This document shows positions 19,605 to 28,855 of a DNA stretch of 64,000 nt, in pieces. The notes under the pieces are model-generated. The model worked only from the letters and a program-made list of their open reading frames with translations, did no database searches and was not told the origin of the DNA. Source of the stretch: Pelagibacterium flavum (GTDB lineage: Bacteria > Pseudomonadota > Alphaproteobacteria > Rhizobiales > Devosiaceae); assembly GCF_025854335.1 (NCBI RefSeq), contig NZ_CP107716.1, positions 2,349,001-2,413,000 of the forward strand, in the 5' to 3' direction. The position numbers were made by a program, and so were the translations under genes. Positions within the stretch are counted from its first letter, which is position 1. Every line of letters begins with the position of its first letter.

Positions 19605-19635
19605 TTGCTCCTCTAGTCGCTGGAGATTCTAGCAT
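19605..19635 (+). promoter_or_regulatory. MerR-type promoter for the cation transporter
   Basis: A TTGCTC -35 (19605-19610), a 19-bp spacer and a TAGCAT -10 (19630-19635). The spacer is overlapped by a dyad with arms CTCC and GGAG (19608-19625). The over-long spacer with a central dyad is the hallmark of promoters untwisted by MerR activators. Confidence 0.6.
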
Positions 19636-19666
19636 CGGGGCGATTTGAATTGAAGGGTATGTGCAA

Positions 19667-20311
19667 ATGAGCGGATCGTGCTGCAACCATAACGAGGCAG
19701 ATCAGGCGGCCAGAGCCCAGGCCGACACAGTCTATCGCCGTGTCCTGTGGGCGGTTCTGGCGATCAATGCCGTCATGTTCGTTGTCGAAATCGGCGCCGG
19801 CATCGCCTCGCGCTCGGCATCGCTGCAGGCCGACGCCGTGGATTTTCTCGGCGATGCGGCCAATTACGGCATCAGCCTTTTCGTCGTGGGATACGCCGTG
19901 CATATCCGCGCGCGGGCATCGCTGGCCAAGGCACTGACCATGGGCGCGTTCGGGATTTGGGTGCTGGGGGTTGCCGGGTGGAACATGGTGACCGGGGCAA
20001 CGCCCCATGCCTATACGATGGGCATTGTGGGGTTCAGCGCGCTTGTGGCCAATGCCGCGAGCTTTGGGCTGCTGTGGCGCTTTCGCGAGGGTGACAGCAA
20101 TATGCGCTCGGCGTGGATCTGCACGCGCAATGACGTGGTGAGCAATATCGCCGTGCTGCTGGCCGCGCTGGGCGTGTTCGGTACCGGCACGGGCTGGCCG
20201 GACGTTCTGGTGGCATCGATCATGGGTGTTCTGGCACTTCAGGGGGCGGCGGTCGTGACCCGGCAGGCGCTGGCTGAACTGCGGCAGTACAGGGTGCGGC
20301 CCGCCGAGTAG
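19667..20311 (+). CDS. Cation diffusion facilitator-like transporter
   Basis: 214-residue membrane protein with about six helices and the CDF signature region ASLQADAVDFLGDAANYGISLF. It is short for the family and lacks a C-terminal cytoplasmic metal-sensing domain; a Cys/His-rich N terminus (SGSCCNHNEAD) could bind metal. Start: ATG 19667 with AAGGG 9 nt upstream, preferred over the GTG at 19661. The divergent MerR gene and MerR-type promoter point to regulated efflux of Zn, Cd or Pb. Confidence 0.87.
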   Translation: MSGSCCNHNEADQAARAQADTVYRRVLWAVLAINAVMFVVEIGAGIASRSASLQADAVDFLGDAANYGISLFVVGYAVHIRARASLAKALTMGAFGIWVLGVAGWNMVTGATPHAYTMGIVGFSALVANAASFGLLWRFREGDSNMRSAWICTRNDVVSNIAVLLAALGVFGTGTGWPDVLVASIMGVLALQGAAVVTRQALAELRQYRVRPAE

Positions 20312-20368
20312 CGAGCGCTGAAAGCGCGGACGGTGATCGGGCCGGCGTCCGGCTGCGTATAGAACGGC

Positions 20369-21060
20369 ATGACCGAAGCCACGCAAGCCCTCATCATCGG
20401 TTCGACAGGCGGGATCGGGCGCGCACTGCTTGAACAGGTTCGCGCCTCGGGACGCTATGATCTGGTCACCGGTCTTTCGCGTTCGGGCAGCCCGGCAATC
20501 GAGATCACAAAGGAGGCCTCGATCGCATCGGCCATGGAGGTGGTGGCGGGCCAGGGCGCGCTGCGGCTGGTGGTCATTGCGACCGGCTTTCTGCATAGCA
20601 GCGGCATCGCGCCCGAAAAGGCGAACAGGCAAATGAGCGCGCAGGCGCTGGCGCAGGCGTTCGCCGTCAACACCATCGGCCCGGCGCTTGTGCTCAAGCA
20701 TGTCCTGCCGCTCCTGCCCCGTTCGGGGCGATCGGTGGTCATGGCGCTTTCGGCCAAGGTGGGCAGCATTTCGGACAACAGGCTGGGGGCTGGCACAGCT
20801 ATCGGGCGTCCAAGGCCGCGCTCAACCAGATCGTGCGCACCTGTGCCATCGAATTGGCGCGAACGCACAGGGAGGCCATTCTGGTCGGCATGCATCCGGG
20901 AACCGTCGATACGCAGCTTTCGCGGCCATTCGCCCGGTCGGGCCTCGATGTGCAACAGCCCGAAGGGGCCGCCGGCGCGATCCTTGCGGGCCTCGAGCGA
21001 TTGACGCCATCAGATTCCGGCGGGTTTTTCGACCGAAGCGGGCACCGATTGCCCTATTGA
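20369..21060 (+). pseudogene. SDR-family oxidoreductase, broken by a one-base frameshift
   Basis: The first part (from ATG 20369) gives a short-chain dehydrogenase N terminus with the nucleotide motif IGSTGGIGRALLE and MALSAKVGSISDN. The frame is lost at a run of five G (20785-20789); adding one G restores GGWHSYRASKAALNQ with the YxxxK catalytic pair and continues to a stop at 21060, for a full 230-residue CsgA/C-factor-like SDR. Both halves keep clean SDR sequence, so this is either a very recent mutation or a sequencing error in a homopolymer. Confidence 0.8.
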
Positions 21061-21136
21061 GCGGGAAATCTCGGTTATGGTCTTGTCATTGACGCCCAGT
21101 GTTCCAACATAATCCTCAACCTGAGGAGCATTGACT

Positions 21137-21664
21137 TTGGCAACCGATTTTCTGGGGCGCATGCTGCGCGACGACCTTCCCAATCCCAACACTTCGCCCG
21201 AACTGTTCGACGGGATTCTGACGCGGCGCGCCGTGGCCTTCCTGATCGACTGTGTGATCATGGGCGCGGCGATCGTTCTGGTTACGCTGGTTGCCGGTAT
21301 TCTGGGCATTTTCACGTTCGGGCTGACCTGGCTGTCGATCCCGCTGATCGTGCCGGTCACCTTCATTGCCTATTATGCGGTGACGCTGGGTTCGCCCGCG
21401 CGCGCCACGCTGGGCATGCGGGCCACCGACATCGTGCTGACCCCGACGCGGGAGACGACGCTGGACGGATGGATGGCGATGATCCATGTGGTCGTGTTCT
21501 GGATTTCGTGTTCGCTTCTGACCCCGTTCATCATCCTGATCGGGCTGTTCACGCCACGCCGCCAATTGCTGCACGACATGATCGTGGGCACGTTGATGGT
21601 TCGCCGCTCGCCGATGGTGCGGCACTGGCAGGCCTATGCACGATCGGGCGACGTTCCCGGCTAA
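21137..21664 (+). CDS. RDD family membrane protein
   Basis: 175-residue protein with an RDD domain: LTRRAVAFLIDCVIMGAAIV at helix 1, an aromatic YYAVTLGSPARATLGMRATDI loop, and RRQLLHDMIVGTLMVRR at the end. Three to four membrane helices. The TTG at 21137 has GAGGAG 8 nt upstream and is preferred to the TTG at 21131. It precedes bpt, a frequent rhizobial pairing; the role is unknown. Confidence 0.85.
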   Translation: MATDFLGRMLRDDLPNPNTSPELFDGILTRRAVAFLIDCVIMGAAIVLVTLVAGILGIFTFGLTWLSIPLIVPVTFIAYYAVTLGSPARATLGMRATDIVLTPTRETTLDGWMAMIHVVVFWISCSLLTPFIILIGLFTPRRQLLHDMIVGTLMVRRSPMVRHWQAYARSGDVPG

Positions 21665-21875
21665 GGTATGCGGCCATTCAGGCGATGACTGGCTGCAAAC
21701 GGCGCTTTCCGTGCCCGCTTTTGAGATTTGTCGCGTTGCACACCGGGTTCCGTGCGATTACTATCCGGGCGTGAGCTGTCCGGGTTTCGACAAGCGGGCC
21801 GGACGGCTTGAAAGTTTTCGGTTTGCCGCGTCTGATTGAGGTGGCAGACACCCTGCGGGCCAAGCGAGTACCCAC

Positions 21876-22634
21876 ATGGACCATACGCCGGAAAGTGCGC
21901 AGTTCTTTCTGACAGCCCCATCGCCCTGCCCCTATCTCGAGGGCAGACAGGAACGCAAACTTTTCACTCACCTGTCGGGCCGGCGGGCGGCGGCGCTGCA
22001 CCATCTGTTGTCCGACCACGGGTTCCGCCGTTCGCAGAACCTGATCTATCGTCCGGCGTGCCTCGATTGCGACGCCTGCCAATCGGTGCGCGTGCGGGCC
22101 ATCGATTTTCTCCCCGCGACCCGGCACCGGCGCAACCTCAAGCAGAACTCCGATATCGTGGCCGAAGTGGTGGCGCCGATCGTTTCAGCCGAGCAATACG
22201 GGCTGTTCAAGCGCTATCTCGACTCGCGCCACGATGGCGGCGGGATGACGCAGATGAGCTATCTCGACTATGAGTTCATGGTCGAGGACACCCCGGTTCA
22301 ATCGGTGCTGGTCGAATACCGGCTGGCGAAAGACGGGCCGGACGGGGTGGCGGGGCAACTCGTCGCCGCCGCGTTGACGGACCCCCTGCCCGACGGGCTG
22401 TCGATGGTTTACAGCTTTTTCGATCCCGCGCTGGCCCGGCGCGGGCTTGGCACCATGATGATCCTCGATCATATCGCGCGCGCCAAACTGGCGGGCGGCT
22501 ATCTCTACCTGGGATATTGGGTCAAGGATTCCCCGAAGATGGCCTACAAGGCCGCCTTCCAGCCCCTCGAAGTGCAGCGCGGCTCGCGCGGCTGGGTGGA
22601 CCTCGACCCCGAGACGGGCGCGGAAGCCGAATAG
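21876..22634 (+). CDS. bpt: Aspartate/glutamate leucyltransferase
   Basis: 252-residue aminoacyl-tRNA-protein transferase of the Bpt group, which adds leucine to N-terminal Asp or Glu and so marks proteins for the ClpS/ClpAP N-end pathway. The N-terminal region has CPYLEGRQERKLFTHL and the conserved cysteine cluster YRPACLDCDACQSVRV; the acyltransferase core has LVEYR, MVYSFFDP and LYLGYWV. Cytoplasmic. The next gene starts at the base after its stop codon. Confidence 0.93.
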   Translation: MDHTPESAQFFLTAPSPCPYLEGRQERKLFTHLSGRRAAALHHLLSDHGFRRSQNLIYRPACLDCDACQSVRVRAIDFLPATRHRRNLKQNSDIVAEVVAPIVSAEQYGLFKRYLDSRHDGGGMTQMSYLDYEFMVEDTPVQSVLVEYRLAKDGPDGVAGQLVAAALTDPLPDGLSMVYSFFDPALARRGLGTMMILDHIARAKLAGGYLYLGYWVKDSPKMAYKAAFQPLEVQRGSRGWVDLDPETGAEAE

Positions 22635-23657
22635 GTGCGCATCATAGGCAAGATACTGGCCGCACTGGTTGCCGCGGGCTATCTGTTTGCCTGCTGTCTT
22701 CTGGCCGGCATGGCGATCGTTGCGGTTCTTGGCTTCATCTACCCGGCCATGGACCTGTTCAACCACATCCAGCCAGTGCTGTTTTTCGGCCTTGGGGCGC
22801 TGGTGATCGCCAGCCCTATCTTCGTGCCGTTCCGTGCGCTGCGCGCGCTGGCGCTTTCTATTGCCGCGACGGGGTTTGTTGCCTCGAGCGTCATTTACGT
22901 TCCCGAACTGGTGGCGGGGCTTTTGCCGCGCGCCGCTGTTGCGCAGGCCGAGCAGACCTACAGGTTGATGACCTTCAATGTCTTCGGACGCAACGAGGAG
23001 CCGGAAGCGATCGTTGCCAACATCGATGCGGTCGATGCCGATATCGTGGCGCTGCAGGAATACAGCCCCGGACTGCGCAGCGTGGTTCACCCGCTTCTGG
23101 CAGAGCGCTATCCCCATTTCCAGTATTGCGCCGGGGGCGAGCGGGCCTTTGTGGGGCTTTATGCAAGGCTGCCCTTCGAGCCGCTCGATGCGGATGCATG
23201 CTCGGCATCGATCATGAGCACCGACCGGACGGCCCGGATCATCGTGCGCTTCCAGACCGAAACCGGGCCCGCGTTTTCGCTGGCCACGACCCATAATGAC
23301 TGGCCGGCGCCGGTGACACGGCAGGCCGAGCAGTTCGCAAAGCTCAGCGAAGCGCTTTCGACGGTCGAGCCGCCGCTGGTTCTGGTTGGTGATTTCAACT
23401 CGACGCCGTGGTCCTATGCGCTGCGGGGCTTCGTGAGCACGGCCGAGCTGACGCGCCACACCTTCAACCTGCCGACCTTCCCAACGCTCTGGTACTACCT
23501 GCGCGACTGGCGGGGCATGCTGCCCTTCCTGCCGCTCGACCATGTGATGACGCGCGGGGCGATCGCCATTCACGATCTGCGCACCGGCGAGCCGAGCGGC
23601 AGCGACCATCTGCCGATCATCGTGGATTTTTCCGTGGGGGATGAGGGGGCCTTATAG
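22635..23657 (+). CDS. Membrane-anchored endonuclease/exonuclease/phosphatase-family protein
   Basis: 340 residues: three N-terminal membrane helices (about 7-35, 43-62, 70-92), then an EEP domain starting LMTFNVFGRNEEPEAI. The metal/catalytic set is visible: LMTFNVF, ALQEYSP with the metal Glu, VLVGDFNSTPWS and SGSDHLPIIVD at the end. Substrate unknown; the catalytic domain probably faces the periplasm. GTG start directly after the bpt stop, so co-transcribed. Confidence 0.87.
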   Translation: MRIIGKILAALVAAGYLFACCLLAGMAIVAVLGFIYPAMDLFNHIQPVLFFGLGALVIASPIFVPFRALRALALSIAATGFVASSVIYVPELVAGLLPRAAVAQAEQTYRLMTFNVFGRNEEPEAIVANIDAVDADIVALQEYSPGLRSVVHPLLAERYPHFQYCAGGERAFVGLYARLPFEPLDADACSASIMSTDRTARIIVRFQTETGPAFSLATTHNDWPAPVTRQAEQFAKLSEALSTVEPPLVLVGDFNSTPWSYALRGFVSTAELTRHTFNLPTFPTLWYYLRDWRGMLPFLPLDHVMTRGAIAIHDLRTGEPSGSDHLPIIVDFSVGDEGAL

Positions 23658-23726
23658 AAGCAGTAAGGCCCCTTACCCGGCTGGCCGCGCTGCGTTCCCT
23701 TCTCCGGCTCCGACCCATTCACCACG

Positions 23727-23839
23727 GTCATCCCGGGCGAAGACCCGGGACCCAGTACGCTCAGAGCCCCGATGGCCACCGCCGAAGACAGAGCCGCACG
23801 TGCCGAGTGTACTGGATCCCGGCGCAAGGCCGGGATGAC
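23727..23839. repeat. REP-like palindromic element between convergent genes
   Basis: Begins GTCATCCCGGGCGAAGACCC and ends GGCCGGGATGAC. Two hairpins (CCCGGG..CCCGGG and CCCGGC..GCCGGG) flank a ~60-bp middle with GTACTGG/CCAGTAC ends. It lies between the stops of the EEP gene and parC. Confidence 0.85.
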
Positions 23840-23880
23840 AGTGTTGATTTGGTTATGCAGCGCCTGGGCCCCGGCGTCGC

Positions 23881-26136
23881 CTACCCGATAAACCTGTTGT
23901 TGCGCGGGAAGCCGGTCGGGGGCTGGCGGCCGGCCTGGGCGCGGTCGCCGATCCAGTCGAGCAGCTCTTCCATGGATTTCGAATAGTTCCGGCCCGAAGA
24001 ATCGGTCCAGGTCAGGCCCTCGGCGGAATTGAACAGCTTGGCGTCTGAAATGCCGCCATCCTTGTATTTTTGCAGCCGGACGCCCTTGCCGCGGCTCATT
24101 TCGGGGAGCTGGGCGGCGGGGAAGACCAACAGCTTGCGGTTCTGGCCGATGACGGCAACCGTATCACCCTCGGCGCGCACGCACAGCTTGGCTTCGCCCT
24201 TGCCGGAGACGTTGAGCACCTGCTTGCCCTTGCGGGTGTTGGCGATCAGATCGTCTTCGGCGACCACGAAACCATTGCCGATATCGGAGGCGATCAGGCG
24301 CTTGGCGCCGGGCTTATAGACAAAGAGATCGACGATATCCTGGCCTTCCTCGATATCGACCATGATGCGCACCGGCTCGCCATGGCCGCGCCCGCCGGGC
24401 AGCTTGTCGGCGCCCAGCGTATAGACCTTGCCGCCGGTGGTGAGCATCAAGAGCTTATCGGTGGTCTCGCAGGTGAGCGCGAGCTTGAGCCTGTCGTCGG
24501 TTTTGAAGGTCTGGGCCGAAACATCGTTGTTGTGGCCCTTGAGGGCCCGAATCCAGCCTTTTTGCGAGAGGATAACGGTGATCGGCTCGCGCTCGATCAT
24601 CGCGGTTTCGATATCGGCCAGATCGGTCTGGGGAGCGGCGGCGAACTGGGTGCGGCGCCGGCCGAGGGGGGTATCGGGGCCATAGGCTTTCTTGAGCTCA
24701 CCGATTTCAGTGGTGATGACGCCCCACTGCTTTTTCTCGGAAGCGAGAATGGTTTCGATGTGGGTCTTTTCCTCGCTGAGTTTGTCGAACTCGGAGCGGA
24801 TTTCGATTTCCTCGAGCTTGTGCAAGCTGCGCAGGCGCATGTTGAGGATGGCATCGGCCTGAACGTCGGAGAGGTCCCATTTGGCCATCATTATGGCCTT
24901 GGGCTCGTCCTCCTCGCGGATGATGCGGATGACTTCATCGAGGTTGAGATAGGCGACGAGATAGCCGCCGAGCACTTCGAGCCGGTGTTCGATCTGGCCG
25001 AGCCGGTAGCGCGAGCGGCGGACCAGCACGTCCTTGCGGTGATTGAGCCAGGCCTTGAGCACCTGTGCCAGATCCATGACGCGAGGGATCTGGCCCTTGT
25101 CGAGCACGTTCATGTTCAGCGAGAACCGGCTTTCGAGCTCGGTGAGCTTGAACATGGATTCCATGAGCAGCACGGCATCGACTGTCCGGGCGCGCGGTTC
25201 TAGGACGAGGCGGATGTCCTCGGCGCTTTCATCGCGCACGTCCTTGAGCAGCGGCAGGCGGCGGGCGAGCAGCAGTTCGGCGATCTTTTCGACGAGCCGC
25301 GATTTCTGCACGCCATAGGGAATTTCGGTGATGACGATATTGTAGGTGCCGCGCCCGCTGTCTTCGATCTCCCACTTGGCGCGCACGCGGAAACCGCCGC
25401 GGCCGGTGGTGTAGGCGATCTCGGTGGCCGCCGGATCATCGACCAAAACACCACCGGTGGGGAAATCGGGGCCGGGAACGAAGCGGATCAGGTCTTTTGC
25501 CGTCGCATCCGGATTTGAGAGAATATGCAGGCAGGCGTCGCAGAGCTCGGAGACGTTGTGGGGCGGAATGTTGGTCGCCATGCCCACGGCGATGCCACTC
25601 GAGCCGTTGGCGAGAAGATTGGGGAAGTTGGACGGCAGGACGACGGGTTCCTCGTCCTCGCCATCGTAATTGGGCCGGAACTCGACGGCGTCCTCGGTGA
25701 TCGCTTCGAGCAGGCGCTGCGCGACCTCGGTCATCCGGCTTTCGGTGTAGCGCATGGCCGCTGCACTATCGCCATCGATCGAGCCGAAATTGCCCTGCCC
25801 GTCGACCATCGGGTAGCGGACCGAAAAATCCTGCGCCATGCGCACCAGGGCGTCATAGACGGACTGGTCGCCATGGGGGTGGAACTTACCGATCACGTCA
25901 CCGACGATACGCGCCGATTTCTTGTAGCCCTGCGCCGGATCGAGCTTGAGCAGGCGCATGGCGTGCAGGATGCGGCGATGGACGGGTTTGAGCCCGTCCC
26001 GCGCATCGGGCAGCGCGCGCTGGGTGATGGTGGAGATCGCATAGGAGAGGTAGCGCTCCTCAAGGGCGCTCCTGAGATCGACTATACGTTCCCCGTCCTT
26101 TCTGTCGTCCTTGGGCGGATCGATAGTATCGGCCAT
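23881..26136 (-). CDS. parC: DNA topoisomerase IV subunit A
   Basis: 751-residue type IIA topoisomerase subunit that decatenates chromosomes with ParE. The winged-helix/tower domain includes [21 protein letters not shown] and the catalytic tyrosine Tyr130 (AAMRYTES). The C-terminal beta-propeller repeats ([32 protein letters not shown]) are those of ParC rather than GyrA; there is no GyrA box. The QRDR reads [13 protein letters not shown]. Confidence 0.96.
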   Translation of the reverse strand: MADTIDPPKDDRKDGERIVDLRSALEERYLSYAISTITQRALPDARDGLKPVHRRILHAMRLLKLDPAQGYKKSARIVGDVIGKFHPHGDQSVYDALVRMAQDFSVRYPMVDGQGNFGSIDGDSAAAMRYTESRMTEVAQRLLEAITEDAVEFRPNYDGEDEEPVVLPSNFPNLLANGSSGIAVGMATNIPPHNVSELCDACLHILSNPDATAKDLIRFVPGPDFPTGGVLVDDPAATEIAYTTGRGGFRVRAKWEIEDSGRGTYNIVITEIPYGVQKSRLVEKIAELLLARRLPLLKDVRDESAEDIRLVLEPRARTVDAVLLMESMFKLTELESRFSLNMNVLDKGQIPRVMDLAQVLKAWLNHRKDVLVRRSRYRLGQIEHRLEVLGGYLVAYLNLDEVIRIIREEDEPKAIMMAKWDLSDVQADAILNMRLRSLHKLEEIEIRSEFDKLSEEKTHIETILASEKKQWGVITTEIGELKKAYGPDTPLGRRRTQFAAAPQTDLADIETAMIEREPITVILSQKGWIRALKGHNNDVSAQTFKTDDRLKLALTCETTDKLLMLTTGGKVYTLGADKLPGGRGHGEPVRIMVDIEEGQDIVDLFVYKPGAKRLIASDIGNGFVVAEDDLIANTRKGKQVLNVSGKGEAKLCVRAEGDTVAVIGQNRKLLVFPAAQLPEMSRGKGVRLQKYKDGGISDAKLFNSAEGLTWTDSSGRNYSKSMEELLDWIGDRAQAGRQPPTGFPRNNRFIG

Positions 26137-26284
26137 TGGCCATCCTTTTCAGGGCAAGCGAATCAGAGGGGCAGTATAGCCAAGCGCGCTTGAAATTGCC
26201 GGATTGCTTGGGGGTTTTGTGGAAAACCTGCGAGCACCGGACCGAAATCCGCGCCGGGGTGACCGGCGCGGGGGCAGTGGTCGA

Positions 26285-26614
26285 TTACTGGGGGACCAGC
26301 GTGTAGCTGGCGAGTTCGCAGATATCGATTTCGAATTCTTCGAGTTCAGGACCTTCGGCGGTCTCGAAGCGGAAATCATAGAGGCACTGATCGGAACCGT
26401 CGCCAATGAACACTGTACCGTTGTAGCCGGATTCGAGAACACCGATCTCGGCAAGAAGGTCCTCTCCCCAGTTCTCGTCGTTGGAGGGCGAGGCGTAGAA
26501 ATAGGTCAGCGTGTAGCCGGATTCGTTGATGAGCGTGAACTCAACGTTCTGGGCGAGCGCCGGGGTGGAAACAAGGGCCGTGGCGGCCAGCATTGAAAGG
26601 ATAGTCTTTTTCAT
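26285..26614 (-). CDS. Small secreted protein of unknown function
   Basis: 109 residues starting at the ATG at 26614 (GAGGA upstream; the longer frame to 26752 runs into recO). Signal peptide of about 21 residues (MKKTILSMLAATALVSTPALA). The mature part is a compact beta-rich domain, VEFTLINESGYTLTYFYAS, NWGEDLLAEIGVLESG, CLYDFRFETAEG, with two cysteines (QCLYDF and DICELAS) that could form a disulphide. It resembles small periplasmic proteins widespread in alphaproteobacteria; no function is known to me. Confidence 0.7.
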   Translation of the reverse strand: MKKTILSMLAATALVSTPALAQNVEFTLINESGYTLTYFYASPSNDENWGEDLLAEIGVLESGYNGTVFIGDGSDQCLYDFRFETAEGPELEEFEIDICELASYTLVPQ

Positions 26615-26717
26615 GTCGTCCTCAAAAGCTGCGTGTTGCAGCCAGGCTTGAGGTAGCCCGCCTTTTGAATCGACGCTAGTGGGCATTTCATGATCCGCTA
26701 GAAACCCCGGGGCTTTT

Positions 26718-27434
26718 TCATCCCGCCGTGAGGTTCCTGACCAGCCATTCACGCGTTTCCGGCTGCCGTATCTGGCGGGCCGCCCAGACGTGGCGGTCGA
26801 GAAAATACCCGGTCAGCGCAAAGGCGGCGGCGATGTCTTTCGGGGTGGGATCACCGGCGCCGGTGAGAAAGGCCGGGAGCACGAAAAGGCGGTCGACATA
26901 GGGAGCGGCGGCTTCGGCGCTGACCGCCCTGCCCGTTTTTGGCGAAACATGGGTGAGGTTTTCGTGCACGCCGGTCACGGCGCAGGTCTCGATATCCAGC
27001 CCGAAGCCAAGCTCCTCGAGCAAATACATCTCAAACCGCGCCAGCTCGGCGGCGAGATCGAGCGGGTGCCGATCCTCATCGATCAGGGAAATGACACCGC
27101 GCAGCAACTCGTCATGCGGATCGCGCTCGGGAAGAAGGCGAAGATGATCGGCGAGCAGCTGGAGAAGATAGAGCTTTTGCCGGTCGGAGAGGATTTCGGC
27201 GGCCCGAAGGCGGGTCGCTTCGGCGGTGAAGGTGCCCAGATGGTCTTCGAGGCGGGCTCGCCAGGTCAGTTGGGCCGAGTTGCCGGCCTGCAGAAAGGCG
27301 GCGTGTTTCGGTGACCGCCCGCCGCGCACCAGCCCCAGGCAGCGCCCATGGCCGGGCACCATGGCCTCGAGGATCAGCGCGGATTCCCCGTGCCGCCTGA
27401 CGCCGATGATGAGACCTTCAGAGGACCATTCCAT
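26718..27434 (-). CDS. recO: DNA repair protein RecO
   Basis: 238-residue RecFOR-pathway protein that loads RecA and anneals single strands. N-terminal OB fold (MEWSSEGLIIGVRRHGESALILEA, GRCLGLVRGGRS), then a helical domain with DLAAELARFEMYLLEELGFGLD. I use the ATG at 27434; the frame to 27476 adds 14 residues. It is downstream of era on the same strand, but a three-copy palindromic array lies between them. Confidence 0.93.
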   Translation of the reverse strand: MEWSSEGLIIGVRRHGESALILEAMVPGHGRCLGLVRGGRSPKHAAFLQAGNSAQLTWRARLEDHLGTFTAEATRLRAAEILSDRQKLYLLQLLADHLRLLPERDPHDELLRGVISLIDEDRHPLDLAAELARFEMYLLEELGFGLDIETCAVTGVHENLTHVSPKTGRAVSAEAAAPYVDRLFVLPAFLTGAGDPTPKDIAAAFALTGYFLDRHVWAARQIRQPETREWLVRNLTAG

Positions 27435-27480
27435 GCGCATTTTCCATAGCGAAATCGACCCCTTGGCGTCCCTCACCCTC

Positions 27481-27850
27481 TGTCACCCCGGCCACCGAGC
27501 CGGGGTTCGGTACATTCAGCGCCCAATGCAGAGCCGCGAGCGCTGCCGGTTACTGGGTCCCGGGTCAAGCCCGGGATGACAGCGGTTGGTTGCGCAGCCA
27601 CACTGCATCTCCCTCTGTCACCCCGGCCACCGAGCCGGGTCCAGTACGCTCAGCGCCCAGCGTAAGCCACAAGCGCTGCCGATTACTGGGTCCCGGGTCA
27701 AGCCCGGGATGACAGCGGTTGGTTGGGCAGCCAAACTGCATCTCCCTCTGTCACCCCGGCCACCGAGCCGGGATTCGGTACATTCAGCGCCCAATGCAGA
27801 GCCGTGAGCGCTGCCGGTTACTGGATCCCGGGTCAAGCCCGGGATGACAG
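27481..27850. repeat. Tandem array of three REP-like elements
   Basis: Three copies of a ~134-bp unit begin at 27481, 27616 and 27749, each opening TGTCACCCCGGCCACCGAGC and ending CAAGCCCGGGATGACAGCGG. Within a unit, two hairpins of opposite sense flank a middle with TACATTCAGCGCCCAATGCA-type sequence; copies differ at only a few sites. The array fills most of the 27435-27943 gap between recO and era; I see nothing else in that gap. Confidence 0.9.
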
Positions 27851-27943
27851 CGGTTGGCTTGGCGGGCCATTGCGTCAAACCAGTGTCTTTGTCTGGTCGC
27901 GCGTCCGAACCGATAAGTGGTGTCCGCCTTGTCGGGGCGCGCT

Positions 27944-28855
27944 CTACTTGGTCCAGTCGAGCCCCATTTCGCGGTAGCGTTCGGGGTCGTCGGCCCAGTT
28001 GGCGCGGACTTTTACGAACAGGAACAGATGAACGTCGGTTTCAAACATCTCGATCAGTTCCTTGCGCGCTTCGGCACCGATGGTCTTGATGGTCTGCCCC
28101 TTGGCGCCCAGCACGATCATCTTGTGGGTGTCGCGGGTGACATAAATCACCTGCTCGATGCGGTAGGACCCGTCCTTCTGGATCTTGAAGCTCTCGGTCT
28201 CGACGGTGGCCTGATAGGGGATTTCGTCGTGGATGCGCAGGAACAGCTTTTCGCGCGTCACTTCGGCAGCGGTCAGCGCCATTGTCAGATCGGTCAGATG
28301 CTCTTCGGGGAAGTGCCATTCTTCGAGCGGAGCCTTTTCCCGGCACCATTCAACGAAATCGGCGACGCCGTGCCCGCGCAGAGCGGAGATCATGAAGGTG
28401 GTCTCGAAATTGACCTTCTCGTTGATCTTTTTCGACAGACCCAGCAACTCCTCGTGCTTGACCTTGTCGATCTTGTTGAGAACCAGAACCTTGGGCTGGC
28501 GGATATTGTCGAGCCCGTCGAGCAGCGCTTCGATCTCGGCGTTGAGCCCCTTCTGGGCATCGACGATCAGTGCGACCATGTCGGCGTCCCCTGCCCCCGT
28601 CCAGGCCGATTGCACCATGGCGCGATCGAGCCGGCGCTTGGGCGCGAAAATGCCCGGTGTGTCGATAAAGACGAGCTGGGATTCCTCGATGGTCAGAACA
28701 CCACGCACCTGAGCCCGCGTCGTCTGGGCCTTGTGGGTGACGATGGACACCTTGGTGCCCACAAGGGAATTGAGCAGCGTCGATTTGCCCGCATTGGGGG
28801 CGCCGACCAGGGCGACGAAGCCGCATTTGGTCGCCATATTGTTGGTTTCACTCAT
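27944..28855 (-). CDS. era: GTPase Era
   Basis: 303-residue GTPase for 16S rRNA maturation and 30S assembly. G1 GAPNAGKST, G3 DTPG, G4 NKID, and a C-terminal KH domain (FLRIHDEIPYQATVETESF, then VIYVTRDTHKMIVLGAKGQTIK). The ATG at 28855 overlaps the rnc stop by 4 nt; the frame to 28870 is less likely. Confidence 0.97.
   Translation of the reverse strand: MSETNNMATKCGFVALVGAPNAGKSTLLNSLVGTKVSIVTHKAQTTRAQVRGVLTIEESQLVFIDTPGIFAPKRRLDRAMVQSAWTGAGDADMVALIVDAQKGLNAEIEALLDGLDNIRQPKVLVLNKIDKVKHEELLGLSKKINEKVNFETTFMISALRGHGVADFVEWCREKAPLEEWHFPEEHLTDLTMALTAAEVTREKLFLRIHDEIPYQATVETESFKIQKDGSYRIEQVIYVTRDTHKMIVLGAKGQTIKTIGAEARKELIEMFETDVHLFLFVKVRANWADDPERYREMGLDWTK

Noticed and set aside
25850..25900. 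Gln in place of the Escherichia ParC Ser80 as a quinolone-resistance change
   Set aside because: From memory, Gln at this place is usual in alphaproteobacterial ParC, so it is not evidence of acquired resistance.
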